A stretch of DNA of 64,000 nucleotides from Corynebacterium sp. (GCF_030532195.1 NZ_JAUNLP010000001.1:124001-188000), one strand, 5' to 3'. Positions 50,807-62,377 are shown, counted from the first letter of the stretch. Notes: generated by a model from the sequence alone, not told the origin. Translations and numbers: made by a program.

Positions 50807-51841
50807 ATGATTGTCAATTTGCCGGACACTGATACCGCCAGTATTGCGCGCCAGTTGGTCAAGCTCCGTGAGCAGGGTGGCATTGTCACCACCGGCCGCG
50901 TTTTGACGCTGATTGTTCTGGCCAAGAGTGATGATGATCTGGAAGGCATCATTACCACCGTCAACTCTGTCTCGCGCGAGCATCCTTCCCGTGTGCTGGT
51001 GTTGGTCTCCGATGACCCGCGCCTGGACAATCGCCTCGACGCGGAACTGCGCGTCGGTGGCGATGCCGGTGCCGCTGAGATCGTCGTTATGCATATGGCA
51101 GGCGAGATTGGTCAGCATCACAGTGCCGTTGTGACCCCGCTGCTGCTACCGGATACGCCGGTGGTGGCGTGGTGGCCGTCGGAGGCTCCGCAGGTGCCCG
51201 CGGCCACGCCGATTGGTCGAATTGCGCAGCGTCGTATTACGGACTCGCTGTGGGATCCCAGCGATAATGCCGTCTATACGCGTCGTACTGGCTACACTCC
51301 GGGCGACTCTGATCTGTGCTGGTCGCGCCTGACTAATTGGCGTGGCGTTTTGGCCTCGGCATTTGATTTGCCGCCGCATTCTGCCGTGACCTCGGTGTCG
51401 ATTTATGGCCCGGAGGATTCGCCGTCGGTGGAAGTTGCCGCGGGGTGGTTGGCTGACCGTCTGGGGTTGCAGGTGAATCGCTACGCAACCGATGAGGCGA
51501 AGATTCCACTGGATGACAAGGGCCGAGCCAAACCGCCGGTGACCTCTGTCGCATTCGAGCGGGAAAATGGCCAGACTCTGCGTGTGGACATTGAAAGTGC
51601 CACCACGGCAACCGTCACCAATGGCGACAAGCCGCCGTTCAAGGTCGCCCTGAACCGCCCTGCCCGCTCTGAGTGCCTGGCAGAGGAGCTGCGCCACCTC
51701 GACCCGGATACCGCCTATGGGCGCGCCTTGCGAGGTCTCAGCCAGATTCATCGCGTCGGCGCGCAGGGAAATCCCTCGGCCGGTTCGCACACTGTCCTAA
51801 CTGATAGCTTCGCAAATGAGCCAGGAGTGTCTGACAAGTGA
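50807..51841 (+). CDS. opcA: Glucose-6-phosphate dehydrogenase assembly protein OpcA
   Basis: A 344-residue non-enzymatic subunit that activates Zwf. The DUF-type N-terminal half (RVLVLVSDDPRLDNRLDAEL) and PDTPVVAWWPSEAPQ are hallmarks of actinobacterial OpcA. 36 bases after zwf with an AGAAAG ribosome site. Its stop overlaps the pgl start by four bases. Confidence 0.95.
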   Translation: MIVNLPDTDTASIARQLVKLREQGGIVTTGRVLTLIVLAKSDDDLEGIITTVNSVSREHPSRVLVLVSDDPRLDNRLDAELRVGGDAGAAEIVVMHMAGEIGQHHSAVVTPLLLPDTPVVAWWPSEAPQVPAATPIGRIAQRRITDSLWDPSDNAVYTRRTGYTPGDSDLCWSRLTNWRGVLASAFDLPPHSAVTSVSIYGPEDSPSVEVAAGWLADRLGLQVNRYATDEAKIPLDDKGRAKPPVTSVAFERENGQTLRVDIESATTATVTNGDKPPFKVALNRPARSECLAEELRHLDPDTAYGRALRGLSQIHRVGAQGNPSAGSHTVLTDSFANEPGVSDK

Positions 51842-52587
51842 CTGCCACTAACGCCCCACAGTTTGACCGCGCTGCAGATCAGGCCGGCATTGTCGCCGCT
51901 GCCCGCAAGCGCTTCGTAGACACAGTCGTCGCACTGCAAAAGGGCGACGCCACCCCAGTTACCGATGACGGCTTCGTGCGCGTCGTGCTCACCGGCGGCG
52001 GTGCAGGCACTGCGCTGCTCAGCGCGCTTGCCGACGATTCCGGAGACATTGACTGGAACCGAGTACTGGTGTTCTTCGGCGATGAACGCTTCGTCAACGC
52101 CGATTCTGAGGACCGCAATGCGCTGGCTGCGCGCCAGCGCCTGCTCGGCCCAGCCGGAGTACCAGAGGACAACATCTTCGAATTCGATGCGTCGGACTCT
52201 GGCTACAGCTCTGCCGAGGCCGCTACTCGTTATGCAGAAATCCTGGAGGCCAAGGCTGCAGACGGCTTTGACCTGCACCTGCTCGGCATGGGCGGGGAAG
52301 GCCACATCAACTCGATTTTCCCGCACACCCCAGCACTGGCGGAGCGGGAACTAAAGGTTGTGGATGTGCACAACTGTCCGAAGCCGCCGCCGACACGCAT
52401 TACGTTGACCATGCCAGCGATTGCCAGCTCCCAGCGCGTCTGGCTGCTGGTGGCAGGTGCGGAGAAGGCCGAGGCAATCGGCGCTATTTCCTCCCAGGCA
52501 GATTCGGCCGACTGGCCAGCGGCAGGTGTCCGTGGTGCGGCGGAAACCATTGTCTTTGTGGATGATGCCGCAGCCAGCGAGCTCTAA
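51838..52587 (+). CDS. pgl: 6-phosphogluconolactonase
   Basis: A 249-residue hydrolase that opens 6-phosphogluconolactone. LTGGGAGTALLSAL near the N-terminus, FFGDERFV, and the conserved LLGMGGEGHINSIFP with the catalytic His. GTG start overlapping opcA. Last gene of the operon, followed by a strong terminator. Confidence 0.96.
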   Translation: MTATNAPQFDRAADQAGIVAAARKRFVDTVVALQKGDATPVTDDGFVRVVLTGGGAGTALLSALADDSGDIDWNRVLVFFGDERFVNADSEDRNALAARQRLLGPAGVPEDNIFEFDASDSGYSSAEAATRYAEILEAKAADGFDLHLLGMGGEGHINSIFPHTPALAERELKVVDVHNCPKPPPTRITLTMPAIASSQRVWLLVAGAEKAEAIGAISSQADSADWPAAGVRGAAETIVFVDDAAASEL

Positions 52588-52619
52588 GTTGCAGTTGGCA
52601 GATTAGGGCCAGATACAGC

Positions 52620-52655
52620 AATTCCCGTCGACAAGCAGTGTCGACGGGAATTTTT
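52620..52655. terminator. Terminator between convergent pgl and secG
   Basis: AATTCCCGTCGAC pairs perfectly with GTCGACGGGAATT around a 7-nt loop, followed by a T-run. It ends the pentose phosphate operon and may serve secG as well. Confidence 0.9.
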
Positions 52656-52705
52656 GTGCCTGCTGAAAGTGTTTGGCCTAACAGCGCTTGGTCGTTGAAG
52701 ATCTA

Positions 52706-52942
52706 TTACCAACCAAAGGTGTTAAACAGCAGCAGCAAAACGATGCACAGCAGCCAAATAATCACGGTGACAATCGTGACTCGGTCGAGGTTCTTCTCCA
52801 CCACGGTCGAACCGGACAAGTTCGACTGCACGCCGCCGCCAAAGAGGCTGGACAGTCCGCCACCCTTGCCCTTGTGGAGCAGGATGAACAGCGTCATCAG
52901 GATGGATGTGATGACCAAGACAATCTGAATGGCGAGGTACAC
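52706..52942 (-). CDS. secG: Preprotein translocase subunit SecG
   Basis: A 78-residue membrane protein with two helices flanking the typical LLHKGKGGGLSSLFGGGVQSNLSGSTV loop, here quoted only for its Gly-rich and Ser-rich character around HKGKGGG. It assists SecYE in protein export. I chose the GTG at 52942, seven bases after AAGGA; a GTG two codons upstream is too close to that site. Confidence 0.94.
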   Translation of the reverse strand: MYLAIQIVLVITSILMTLFILLHKGKGGGLSSLFGGGVQSNLSGSTVVEKNLDRVTIVTVIIWLLCIVLLLLFNTFGW

Positions 52943-53074
52943 GCGCACTTCCTTTTGAAACGTTGGTTCTTGCAGATCTTCTTTTCTAAGGCCCGTGCGC
53001 GCAGGGGGCGCACACCGTGGGGCGATAACTCTACCTATCTTAGCGCAATCGCCCCTTTCGGCTAAGTAGCGCCA

Positions 53075-55897
53075 CTAGCCGGAGTTGCGCAGCGCAGTGG
53101 CCAGGCCGTTCATAGTCAGCTGAATGCCTCGACGCACCTTGTCGCGGTTGTCGCCGGCGCGGTAACGACGCAGCATCTCCAGCTGGATGATGTTTAGCGG
53201 CATCAGGTACGGGAATCGCATGTCCACCGAGCGCTTGAGCAGCGGGTTGTCGTCCAGCAGCGTGTCGTAGCCGGTGACCTTGAGGAACATCTTGCGGGTC
53301 AGTTCGAACTCCGCCTCGATGATCTTGTAAATGCGCTCACCGTCTGCTGCGTCCTTGCACAGGCCAGCGTAAGCGCGGGCCAGGTGCATATCGGCCTTGG
53401 ACATCACCTGCGCCATATTGGACAGCACGGAGTTGAAGAATGGCCAGTCCTCATTGAGCTGGCGCAGCTCTGCCAGGCGGGAACCGTCCTCGTCCTCGCC
53501 AATCCACGCCTGCAGCGCGGAGCCAACGCCGAACCAGCCCGGTACCATGGAGCGCTGCTGCGACCAGGACAGAACCCACGGAATTGCGCGCAAATCTGAG
53601 ATAGTCTTGGTCTGCTTGCGCGAGGTCGGACGCGACCCAATATTCAGGCTGCCGATTTCATCGACCGGAGTCGACGAGGTGAAGAAGTCAATGAAGCCCG
53701 GGTCCTCGTGCATGAGCTTGGCGTAGACCTCACGGGACAAATCGGAGATCTCCGACATAATTTCGTGCGCGCGGGCGGGATTTTCCAAGCCCTCGACATC
53801 GAGCAGCGTGGACTCGATTGTTGCCGACACCAGCGCGGCGAGGTTCCTGCGTGCCGACGCCGGGTGCCCGTACTTCGCCGAGATAATTTCACCCTGCTCG
53901 GTGATACGCACAGAGCCCTGCACTGCCCCGTCTGGCTGGGCGAGAATCGCCTCATAGGAAGGTCCACCGCCACGGCCCACGGTGCCACCGCGGCCGTGGA
54001 AGAGACGCAGGCGAATGTCGTTGTCCTTTGCGGCTGCCACAATCGCAGTCTCTGCGTCGTAAAGCGCCCAGTTTGCCGCAAAGTACCCGCCGTCCTTATT
54101 CGAATCGGAGTAGCCGAGCATGACTTCCTGGAGGTTCCCACGCGCCGTGACATATGCGCGGTAGAACGGAATCGACCATGCCTCGCGCAGGACGTTTGCG
54201 CCGGCCTGCAGGTCCTCAATGGTCTCAAACAGCGGGATGATGTCGATGGTGCCCGATGGGTGCGCGCCGTCCGGGCGAATGAGACCAACTTCCTTGAGCA
54301 AAATCATCGGCTCGAGCAGATCAGAGACCGACGTGCACATCGAGATAATGCAGTGCGGCACGGCATTGTCGCCGTACTTACGCACGGCACGGGCAGCTGC
54401 GCGCATGATGCCGAGTTCGCGAGCTGTCGGCTCAGACAGGTCAGCATTGGGTGATACCAGCGGACGCGAGGACTGCAGCTCCTTGGTCAGCAGTTTGACC
54501 TTGTCAGCCTCCTTCAGCTCCGCATAGTTCTCAGCGACACCAGCGGCTGAGAACAACTCGGTGAGGATTTCCTCGTGGCTGTCGGAATTCTGTCGGATAT
54601 CAATGGAGTACAGGTGGAAACCGAATACCTCCACTGCCGCAATCAGATCACGCAGGCGGTGGTCAGCAATCAAATCATCATGGCTAGAGCGTAGCGAGCT
54701 GTCCACAATGGCAAGCTCTTCCAGCAGCTCATCTGCATTGTCGTACGGCTCGAATACCGACCAGTCCCCTTCGATAATTGACTCGCCGAAGAAGTTCACT
54801 GCCGTAGCTGCCACACGGCCGCGAATACCGTGGATGGCGCGGCGGTACGGCTCATCAACGCGGTTGGGGACGTCGTTATGTCCCCGGCTAGCCAGCGCCA
54901 CCAGGTCAACTGTGACCTTGGTCAAACGATCTGACAGACTCAACTCACGCTCGAGCGAGTGAAGCTGCGACAGGTAATGGCGCAAAATAGTGCCCGCTGC
55001 CCTATCCGAGGCATAACGCAGCGTCTCCTCCGTCACATACGGATTGCCGTCATGATCGCCGCCAATCCACGAGCCCATACGAATCGTCGGGTTTGCTGGT
55101 AGATTGTCTCCACCGAGCTGTCGCAGATGCTTGACGACGTCACGGTTAATCTGTGGCACTGCCTCCAGCAAAGACAGCTGATAATAGCGCAAGCCCACCT
55201 CGACCTCATCGCGGATATCCGGTCGGTTCATGCGAATCAGAGCCGTTTGCCACAGCGTCAGGATGCGGCGACGAATATCCGCATCAATTTCCGCCAGTCG
55301 ATCAGCGGTACGAGCATTAAGCGGTGCCGCCTGAATTTCATGGCGACGGCGCATGGCAGCAGTGATGTGCTTCTGCACGTCGAAAACAGTGCGACGTCGA
55401 GTTTCTGTCGGGTGTGCGGTGAGCACCGGCACAACCTCGATGTGCTCCATCATGTCGGCGATTGCGCTGTGTGGGACCTTGGCCTCACGTAGCTTCTGCC
55501 AGGTGGCTTCAAGCGTGGAATCCCGCGGTGGTTCACCGGCATCGAGAGCACGTTCAATGCCCAGTTCTTCGTGCAAATCCTCTGCGAGGTTTGCCAACAG
55601 TGCGAAGTGGGTAAACGCGCGGATGACTGGGTTGGCATCAACTGGGTCGATATCCCGGAAAAGTCCGGTGAGAGTTTCCACGTCACCGTCACCGCGATGC
55701 AGTTCAAAGGCGGCGCGGCGGGCGTTTTCGACGAGATTGAAAACATTTTCGCCCTCTTGCTCGCGGATTACCTGGCCCAGAATCCGTCCTAGGTGACGGA
55801 TATCCTCCCAGAGCAGGTCTTTCGGCGCTCCGCTCGACGAGTTTTGCTCATCGGTGCTAGCGCTGATGTCGGTGTCTTTATGTAGTTGGTTACTCAT
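53075..55897 (-). CDS. ppc: Phosphoenolpyruvate carboxylase
   Basis: A 940-residue anaplerotic enzyme that makes oxaloacetate from PEP and bicarbonate. Catalytic His in VLTAHPTETRRRT; GYSDSNKDGGYFAANW; the glycine loop FHGRGGTVGRGGGP; the C-terminal ends in the typical LRNSG. I chose the ATG at 55897, which has AAAGGA eight bases upstream; an ATG three codons earlier overlaps that site. It is downstream of tpiA, separated by a large hairpin. Confidence 0.97.
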   Translation of the reverse strand: MSNQLHKDTDISASTDEQNSSSGAPKDLLWEDIRHLGRILGQVIREQEGENVFNLVENARRAAFELHRGDGDVETLTGLFRDIDPVDANPVIRAFTHFALLANLAEDLHEELGIERALDAGEPPRDSTLEATWQKLREAKVPHSAIADMMEHIEVVPVLTAHPTETRRRTVFDVQKHITAAMRRRHEIQAAPLNARTADRLAEIDADIRRRILTLWQTALIRMNRPDIRDEVEVGLRYYQLSLLEAVPQINRDVVKHLRQLGGDNLPANPTIRMGSWIGGDHDGNPYVTEETLRYASDRAAGTILRHYLSQLHSLERELSLSDRLTKVTVDLVALASRGHNDVPNRVDEPYRRAIHGIRGRVAATAVNFFGESIIEGDWSVFEPYDNADELLEELAIVDSSLRSSHDDLIADHRLRDLIAAVEVFGFHLYSIDIRQNSDSHEEILTELFSAAGVAENYAELKEADKVKLLTKELQSSRPLVSPNADLSEPTARELGIMRAAARAVRKYGDNAVPHCIISMCTSVSDLLEPMILLKEVGLIRPDGAHPSGTIDIIPLFETIEDLQAGANVLREAWSIPFYRAYVTARGNLQEVMLGYSDSNKDGGYFAANWALYDAETAIVAAAKDNDIRLRLFHGRGGTVGRGGGPSYEAILAQPDGAVQGSVRITEQGEIISAKYGHPASARRNLAALVSATIESTLLDVEGLENPARAHEIMSEISDLSREVYAKLMHEDPGFIDFFTSSTPVDEIGSLNIGSRPTSRKQTKTISDLRAIPWVLSWSQQRSMVPGWFGVGSALQAWIGEDEDGSRLAELRQLNEDWPFFNSVLSNMAQVMSKADMHLARAYAGLCKDAADGERIYKIIEAEFELTRKMFLKVTGYDTLLDDNPLLKRSVDMRFPYLMPLNIIQLEMLRRYRAGDNRDKVRRGIQLTMNGLATALRNSG

Positions 55898-55950
55898 AGA
55901 GCACATCCTTTAAGTTGCTCGACAAAGCTGCTCGACACGAAATACGCGAC

Positions 55951-55997
55951 GACCCCGATTATGGTTTTATAAATACTAATAAAACCATGTCGGGGTC
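55951..55997. terminator. Large hairpin between tpiA and ppc
   Basis: GACCCCGA-TT-ATGGTTTTAT pairs with ATAAAACCAT-GT-CGGGGTC: two stems broken by a 2-nt internal mismatch and an 8-nt loop. There is no U-run, so it may act as an attenuator or mRNA stabiliser between the glycolytic genes and ppc. Confidence 0.55.
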
Positions 55998-56042
55998 GAG
56001 TGCAACACCTATTATTCCGTCTTTGGCGGAAGTAACTAGTGT

Positions 56043-56831
56043 TTATGCGTTCTGAGCAGCGTCTGCTGCAAGAGCACACAGCTTTGCGAATGCTTCGCCG
56101 TCGAGGGAAGCACCGCCGACCAGGCCGCCGTCCACGTCCGGCTTGGAAACAATCTCAGCGACGTTTTCAGCCTTGACGGAACCACCGTAGAGAATGCGCA
56201 TGTTCTTGGCGATGTCCTCATTGCCAATCTCAGCGACAGTCTTACGGATGGCCTCACAGACCTCCTGTGCGTCTGCAGCAGAGGCGACCTTGCCAGTACC
56301 GATCGCCCAGACCGGCTCGTAAGCGATAACGGTCTTGGACAGCTCAGCGTTGGTCAGGTTTGCCAGGGAGCCCTTGACCTGAGCGACAACGTGCTCCACG
56401 TGCTCGCCGGCCTCGCGGACCTCTAGCGGCTCGCCAACGCAGACAATCGGGTTGATGTCTTCGCGGAGGGCGGCCTTTGCCTTCTTAGCGACCAGCTCAT
56501 CGGTCTCGCCGTGCATCTCACGACGCTCAGAGTGGCCGACAACAACCCAGGTGCAGCCAAGCTTGGACAGCATTGCTGCGGAAATCTCGCCGGTGTAGGC
56601 GCCGGACTCGTGAACGGAGACGTCCTGAGCACCGTAGGTGACAGCCAACTTGTCGCCCTCGACCAGGGTCTGAACCGAACGCAGGTCGGTAAAAGGCGGG
56701 ATGACTGCGACATCTACCTTGTCGTAGTACTCCTTCGGCAGCGCGAAGGCCAGCTTCTGCACCACACCGATAGCCTCGAGATGGTTGAGGTTCATCTTCC
56801 AGTTACCAGCGATAAATGGTGTACGTGCCAT
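56043..56831 (-). CDS. tpiA: Triosephosphate isomerase
   Basis: A 262-residue TIM barrel. [12 protein letters not shown] (Asn, Lys), catalytic His in [10 protein letters not shown], catalytic Glu in [13 protein letters not shown], phosphate loop [10 protein letters not shown] and GGLVGGASL. The ATG at 56831 fits family length; a GTG at 56846 adds five residues. It lies downstream of pgk in the gapA-pgk-tpiA-ppc run. Confidence 0.97.
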   Translation of the reverse strand: MARTPFIAGNWKMNLNHLEAIGVVQKLAFALPKEYYDKVDVAVIPPFTDLRSVQTLVEGDKLAVTYGAQDVSVHESGAYTGEISAAMLSKLGCTWVVVGHSERREMHGETDELVAKKAKAALREDINPIVCVGEPLEVREAGEHVEHVVAQVKGSLANLTNAELSKTVIAYEPVWAIGTGKVASAADAQEVCEAIRKTVAEIGNEDIAKNMRILYGGSVKAENVAEIVSKPDVDGGLVGGASLDGEAFAKLCALAADAAQNA

Positions 56832-56884
56832 AGTGGTGGAATTCACTTCCCTTGTTCTATGCGGATTGCGGTGATGGAAATTTC

Positions 56885-58096
56885 TTAGTCTTCCAGGACG
56901 GATACGCCCGGCAGAGTCTTGCCCTCGAGGAACTCGAGCGATGCGCCACCACCGGTGGAGATGTGGCTGAAGCCAGCCTCATCGAGTCCCAGGGTACGAA
57001 CTGCAGCTGCGGAGTCGCCGCCGCCGACGACGGAGAAGCAACCGTTGTTCGAGGTGGCGTCGATGATTGCCTGTGCGAGCTTGCGGGTACCGTCTGCGAA
57101 AGCTTCCATTTCGAAGACGCCCATCGGGCCGTTCCAGAAAACGGTCTTGGACTCTGCCAGAACCTTGCCGAATGCCTCAGCAGAGGCTGGGCCGATATCC
57201 AGGCCCATCCAGCCTTCCGGAATCTCGGTTGCGTCAACGACCTTGTGCTCCGCGTCAGCAGCGAACTTGTCAGCGACGACAACGTCGGTCGGCAGAACAA
57301 TCTTGTCGCCGTAGCGCTCGAGCAGATCCTTACAGGTGTCAATCATTTCTTCCTGCAGCAGCGAGGAGCCAACAGCGTAGCCCTTGGCAGCCAGGAAGGT
57401 GAAGCACATGCCGCCGCCGATGACCAGGGAGTCAACCTTTGGCGCCAGAGCCTCGATAACACCGAGCTTGTCGGAGACCTTCGAGCCACCGAGAACGACG
57501 GTGTACGGCTTCTCCGGAGTTTCAGCGACCTTACGCAGAACATCCAGCTCAGCCTGAACCAGGTTGCCGGCGTAGTGCGGCAGCTTCTTGGCAACGTCGA
57601 AAACAGATGCCTGTGCGCGGTGGACGACACCGAAACCGTCGGAGACGAATGCACCGTCCGGAACCAGCGCTGCCAGTTCAGCTGCGAACTCTGCGCGTTC
57701 AGCCTCATCCTTGGAGGTCTCACGTGGGTCAAAGCGAACGTTTTCCAGCAGCAGGACATCGCCGTCGGTCAGGCCGTTGGCGCGCTCGTGTGCATCCTCA
57801 CCGGAGACATCACCGGCAAGCGCAACGTACTGATCCAGACGCTCCGACAGTGCCTCAGCGACAGGGGCCAGGGAGAACTCCGGCTTGACCTCGCCCTTTG
57901 GGCGGCCCAGGTGTGCCATAACAACGACCTTGGCGCCGGCCTCGACCAGTGCGGACAGAGTCGGCAGCGAAGCGTCAATACGACCCGGGTCAGTAATGAC
58001 GCCATCCTTCAGCGGCACGTTGAAGTCAGAGCGGACGAGAACGTAGCGGCCTTCGATGCCTTCGTTGATGAGGTCCTTGACAGTCTTAACAGTCAT
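56885..58096 (-). CDS. pgk: Phosphoglycerate kinase
   Basis: A 403-residue kinase. [14 protein letters not shown] at the start, HLGRPKGE, the nucleotide-binding [11 protein letters not shown] and [11 protein letters not shown] near the end. The ATG at 58096 has AAGGA ten bases upstream; the 22 codons before it, up to 58162, fall in the hairpin region and are not coding-like. Separated from gapA by a terminator-like hairpin. Confidence 0.97.
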   Translation of the reverse strand: MTVKTVKDLINEGIEGRYVLVRSDFNVPLKDGVITDPGRIDASLPTLSALVEAGAKVVVMAHLGRPKGEVKPEFSLAPVAEALSERLDQYVALAGDVSGEDAHERANGLTDGDVLLLENVRFDPRETSKDEAERAEFAAELAALVPDGAFVSDGFGVVHRAQASVFDVAKKLPHYAGNLVQAELDVLRKVAETPEKPYTVVLGGSKVSDKLGVIEALAPKVDSLVIGGGMCFTFLAAKGYAVGSSLLQEEMIDTCKDLLERYGDKIVLPTDVVVADKFAADAEHKVVDATEIPEGWMGLDIGPASAEAFGKVLAESKTVFWNGPMGVFEMEAFADGTRKLAQAIIDATSNNGCFSVVGGGDSAAAVRTLGLDEAGFSHISTGGGASLEFLEGKTLPGVSVLED

Positions 58097-58126
58097 CGCA
58101 ATTTCATCCTTGTGTGATTGTTGAAA

Positions 58127-58173
58127 AACGGGCCTGGGTGGGTGCCCAGCAGGCACTACCACCCCGGCCCGTT
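58127..58173 (-). terminator. Terminator-like hairpin between gapA and pgk
   Basis: On the reverse strand AACGGGCC pairs with GGCCCGTT, with long inner GGGTGGGTGCC/GGCACTACCACCC pairing, followed by TTTTTC. It lies inside the glycolytic operon, so it should reduce pgk and tpiA messages relative to gapA. Confidence 0.75.
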
Positions 58174-58201
58174 CGGGTTCTGGGAAATCCAGGAGTGAAG
58201 T

Positions 58202-59275
<1,074 letters not shown>

Positions 59276-59391
59276 TCACTAAAGAAGTGTACGTGTGGAT
59301 ATTCAATCGTGCAGCGCGGTCAAGTCCAAAAATTCAGAAGGAATCGGACACAAGACCAAAATTATGCCCCTGAAAAGGCAAAACGTTTTCT

Positions 59392-60402
59392 TTAGTCTTC
59401 GACTTCTTTGTCGAAAAGATCGTCTGTCACAGCCGCTGTTGTGGGGGGAATTCCGAGTTCCTTTGCTCGCCGGTCCGCCATGGACAGCAATCGACGGATT
59501 CGACCGGCAACGGCATCCTTGGTCATCGGCGGATTGGCCAACTGGCCGAGCTCTTCCAGCGAGGCCTGCTTATGCTCCACTCGAAGTTGACCAGCCGAAA
59601 CCAGGTGATCCGGAACGTCGTCACCCAGAATCTCCAGCGCCCTATCCACTCGAGCTGCCGCAATAACTGCCGCTCGAGCAGAACGGCGCAGATTGGCATC
59701 GTCAAAGTTAGCCAGGCGATTTGCCGTCGCACGCACCTCGCGCCGCATGCGCTGCTCTTCCCATTCCAGGCGAGTCGTCTGCGCACCCATGCGAGTCAGC
59801 AGCGCACCGATGGCATCTCCCTCACGAATGATTACTCGGTCACCACCGCGGGACTTGTTTTCCTTGCTCTTGGCGGTAATCCCGAGTCGACGTGCACATC
59901 CGACCAGCGCCAAGGCTGCCTCCGCCGACGGCGCACTGACCTCCAACGCCGATGAGCGTCCCGGCTCTGTGAGCGAACCATGCGCCAGGAACGCCCCACG
60001 CCAGGCAGCCTCCTGATCCACCTTCTGCCCCATGATGAGCTTGCGCGGCAGGCCACGCACAGGATGTCCAGCGGAATCAATCAGACCCGTTTGCCTTACG
60101 ACGAGTTCCGCGCCATCGGTAACCCGCACAATGTAGCGCGAGGTCTTGCGCAGCCCTCCCGGAGACAGCACATTCAGGCTGGCTTTGACATCGTAGAGAT
60201 CAGCAAGCATTGAGCGCAGGCGGCGAGCAACCGCGCCGGAGTCCAACTCGGCTTCCAGCACAATGGCACCTGCAACTAGGTGGAGACCACCGGAGAAGCG
60301 AAAAAGGGTCGCTATCTCCGCAGCCTGAGCGCTTTCCTGCGACACAGACACGCGGGCTAGTTCGTCTTTGACCTTCGCCGTCAGTGCCACGGTGCTGTCC
60401 AT
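59392..60402 (-). CDS. whiA: DNA-binding protein WhiA
   Basis: A 336-residue sporulation-regulator homologue found in all actinobacteria. N-terminal LAGLIDADG-like half ([39 protein letters not shown]) and a C-terminal HTH ([28 protein letters not shown]). In non-sporulating Corynebacterium it is linked to division and growth control. It follows yvcK on the same strand, a nearly universal pair. Confidence 0.96.
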   Translation of the reverse strand: MDSTVALTAKVKDELARVSVSQESAQAAEIATLFRFSGGLHLVAGAIVLEAELDSGAVARRLRSMLADLYDVKASLNVLSPGGLRKTSRYIVRVTDGAELVVRQTGLIDSAGHPVRGLPRKLIMGQKVDQEAAWRGAFLAHGSLTEPGRSSALEVSAPSAEAALALVGCARRLGITAKSKENKSRGGDRVIIREGDAIGALLTRMGAQTTRLEWEEQRMRREVRATANRLANFDDANLRRSARAAVIAAARVDRALEILGDDVPDHLVSAGQLRVEHKQASLEELGQLANPPMTKDAVAGRIRRLLSMADRRAKELGIPPTTAAVTDDLFDKEVED

Positions 60403-60516
60403 CCTCGATTCATGACGTAGTGGGAAAATGAGTAAAGGGCTAGAACGATAACCCTTAGGGCAATAATCCCCAAGGATAGTAACCGAGGATGGTTAAAAAG
60501 CAATTGCCCCGGCTAC

Positions 60517-61464
60517 TTAGAGGAATTGCTTCAGTGCAGCGGCCAACTTTTCTGAACTGTGTCGGCCAGTCAGATGGCCATGCTCATCAATTTCTTGCAC
60601 ATCGGCGAACACAACCTTGGCGTCCAGGCCATCGGCTGCTCGTTGCAGATAGGCCCTCTCGGTATCCGCGAGCGGCGTGTTGTCGTCGACAAGCACATAG
60701 TCAAGCTTCAGCTCAGGTGCGTGCTGCGAGAGCATGTGGATGTGGCGCTCGGAGGAAAAACCGGCGGTCTCCCCTGGCTCAGCGACCAAGTTCAGCACGA
60801 CTGCGGTCGTGGCGGTGGTCTTCTGCAAGGCATCGAGGAGCTCGGGCACCTGTAGGTGTGGCAGCACCGAGGTAAACCATGAACCCGGGCCGAGCGTCAC
60901 CAAATCAGCATTGAGAATTGCCTCAACCGCCTCTGGCGCCGCTGGTGGCTGCTCCGGAATAAGACGGATGCGGCGTACCTGGCCGGGCGTGGTGGCGACG
61001 GCAACTTGGCCGCGGACTTGGCGCACGACGCGGGCATCGACCTCGAGGCCTACGACTTCGGCTTCAATCTCCAATGGAATCGGAGACATGGGAACGACGC
61101 GGCCTTGGATTTGCAGCAGCCGACTGAGCTCGTCAAGTGCAGCGACTTCATTTCCCATCACACTGGTGAGACCGGCGATGATGAGATTGCCAACAGCATG
61201 GCCAGCCAATGCGCCGGTGCCACCGAAACGATGCTGGAGAGTCGTCTCCCACAAATCGCCCTTTTCTGTGTCCGCCGACAGAGCTGCCAGCGCCATACGC
61301 AAATCGCCCGGCGGAATCTGCCCCAATTCACGACGCAGACGACCGGAGGATCCACCGTCATCGGCGACGGTGACAACCGCAGTAACGTGATCGGCTACGC
61401 GCCGAGCAGCACGCAAGGTGGCGAAAAGTCCATGACCGCCGCCGAGGCAGGTAATCGATGTCAA
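60517..61464 (-). CDS. yvcK: Gluconeogenesis factor family protein YvcK
   Basis: A 315-residue UDP-sugar-binding protein of the CofD-like fold. ITCLGGGHGLFATLRAARR, the ADDGGSSGRLRRELGQIPPGDLR block, and LGPGSWFTSVLPHL are hallmarks. In mycobacteria CuvA/YvcK supports cell wall growth. TTG start with GAGGTG six bases upstream. Between rapZ and whiA in the conserved operon. Confidence 0.95.
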   Translation of the reverse strand: MTSITCLGGGHGLFATLRAARRVADHVTAVVTVADDGGSSGRLRRELGQIPPGDLRMALAALSADTEKGDLWETTLQHRFGGTGALAGHAVGNLIIAGLTSVMGNEVAALDELSRLLQIQGRVVPMSPIPLEIEAEVVGLEVDARVVRQVRGQVAVATTPGQVRRIRLIPEQPPAAPEAVEAILNADLVTLGPGSWFTSVLPHLQVPELLDALQKTTATTAVVLNLVAEPGETAGFSSERHIHMLSQHAPELKLDYVLVDDNTPLADTERAYLQRAADGLDAKVVFADVQEIDEHGHLTGRHSSEKLAAALKQFL

Positions 61465-61486
61465 TTTTTACACCTCTTGGAGACCA

Positions 61487-62377
61487 CTAGTTGCGATCGA
61501 TATCACGGTGGACTACGTGAACATCGATTCCGGAGACTCCCTCAAGCTTCTTGGCCAGTGCCTCGGACATCGCCACACTGCGATGATGACCGCCGGTGCA
61601 GCCCACCGCGATAGTCATAAAGCTCTTGCCCTCTCGGCGGTAGCCGGGCAGCACAAGCTCAATCAAGTTGGTGACATTGTCTAAGAAGCCCTCAGCCTCT
61701 GGCTGCTGAAGCACATAGTCGGCGACGGCCTTGTTGGTACCGCGGCCGGCACGCAGCTCCGGCACCCAATATGGGTTGGGGAGAAAACGAACGTCGAAAA
61801 GCATATCGGCATCGCGCGGTGCACCGTGCTTGAACCCAAAGGACTCGATGGTGACCTGCTGGATCTTGTTGGTGGAATCCGACAGCTGGTGTTCCAACTC
61901 GCGGCGCAGATCGTGGACACTCATGTCAGAGGTATCAATGACCAAATCCGACATGCCCTTTATCGGCAGCAGCATCTGGCGCTCGGCGGCAATGCCCTGC
62001 GAGAGCGTGCCGTTTTCCTGCAGCGGATGCATGCGCCGCACAGAATCATAGCGGGCAATGAGGGTGTCATCATTGGCATCAAAGAAGATGACGTAGGGCT
62101 GACGTCCCTCATTGCGCAGGCCGTCAAGGACTTCACCTAGACTTCCGGCGAAAGCACGGGAACGCACATCGGTGACAATAGCCAGACGCTCCACCGGCGA
62201 GTCCGCCTCAAACGACAACTCGACCATTCGCATAATCAGTTCGGGTGGCAGGTTGTCGGCGACATACCAGCCCATCTCCTCGAGCACACTGGCAGCAGTA
62301 TTGCGACCAGAGCCGGACATGCCGGTAATCAGCACAAGTGACTTTTCAGCCTGAGGGGAATAACCCGAAGTAACCAT
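61487..62377 (-). CDS. rapZ: RNase adapter / nucleotide-binding protein RapZ (YvcJ)
   Basis: A 296-residue P-loop protein. N-terminal LVLITGMSGSGRNTAA is a Walker A site in which the usual Lys is Arg, as in other actinobacterial members; Walker-like YVADNLPPELI follows. The C-terminal domain carries SFGFKHGAPRDADMLFDVRFLPNP and GCTGGHHRSVAMSE. It binds RNA or metabolites in E. coli; the role in actinobacteria is less clear. Part of uvrC-rapZ-yvcK-whiA. Confidence 0.95.
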   Translation of the reverse strand: MVTSGYSPQAEKSLVLITGMSGSGRNTAASVLEEMGWYVADNLPPELIMRMVELSFEADSPVERLAIVTDVRSRAFAGSLGEVLDGLRNEGRQPYVIFFDANDDTLIARYDSVRRMHPLQENGTLSQGIAAERQMLLPIKGMSDLVIDTSDMSVHDLRRELEHQLSDSTNKIQQVTIESFGFKHGAPRDADMLFDVRFLPNPYWVPELRAGRGTNKAVADYVLQQPEAEGFLDNVTNLIELVLPGYRREGKSFMTIAVGCTGGHHRSVAMSEALAKKLEGVSGIDVHVVHRDIDRN

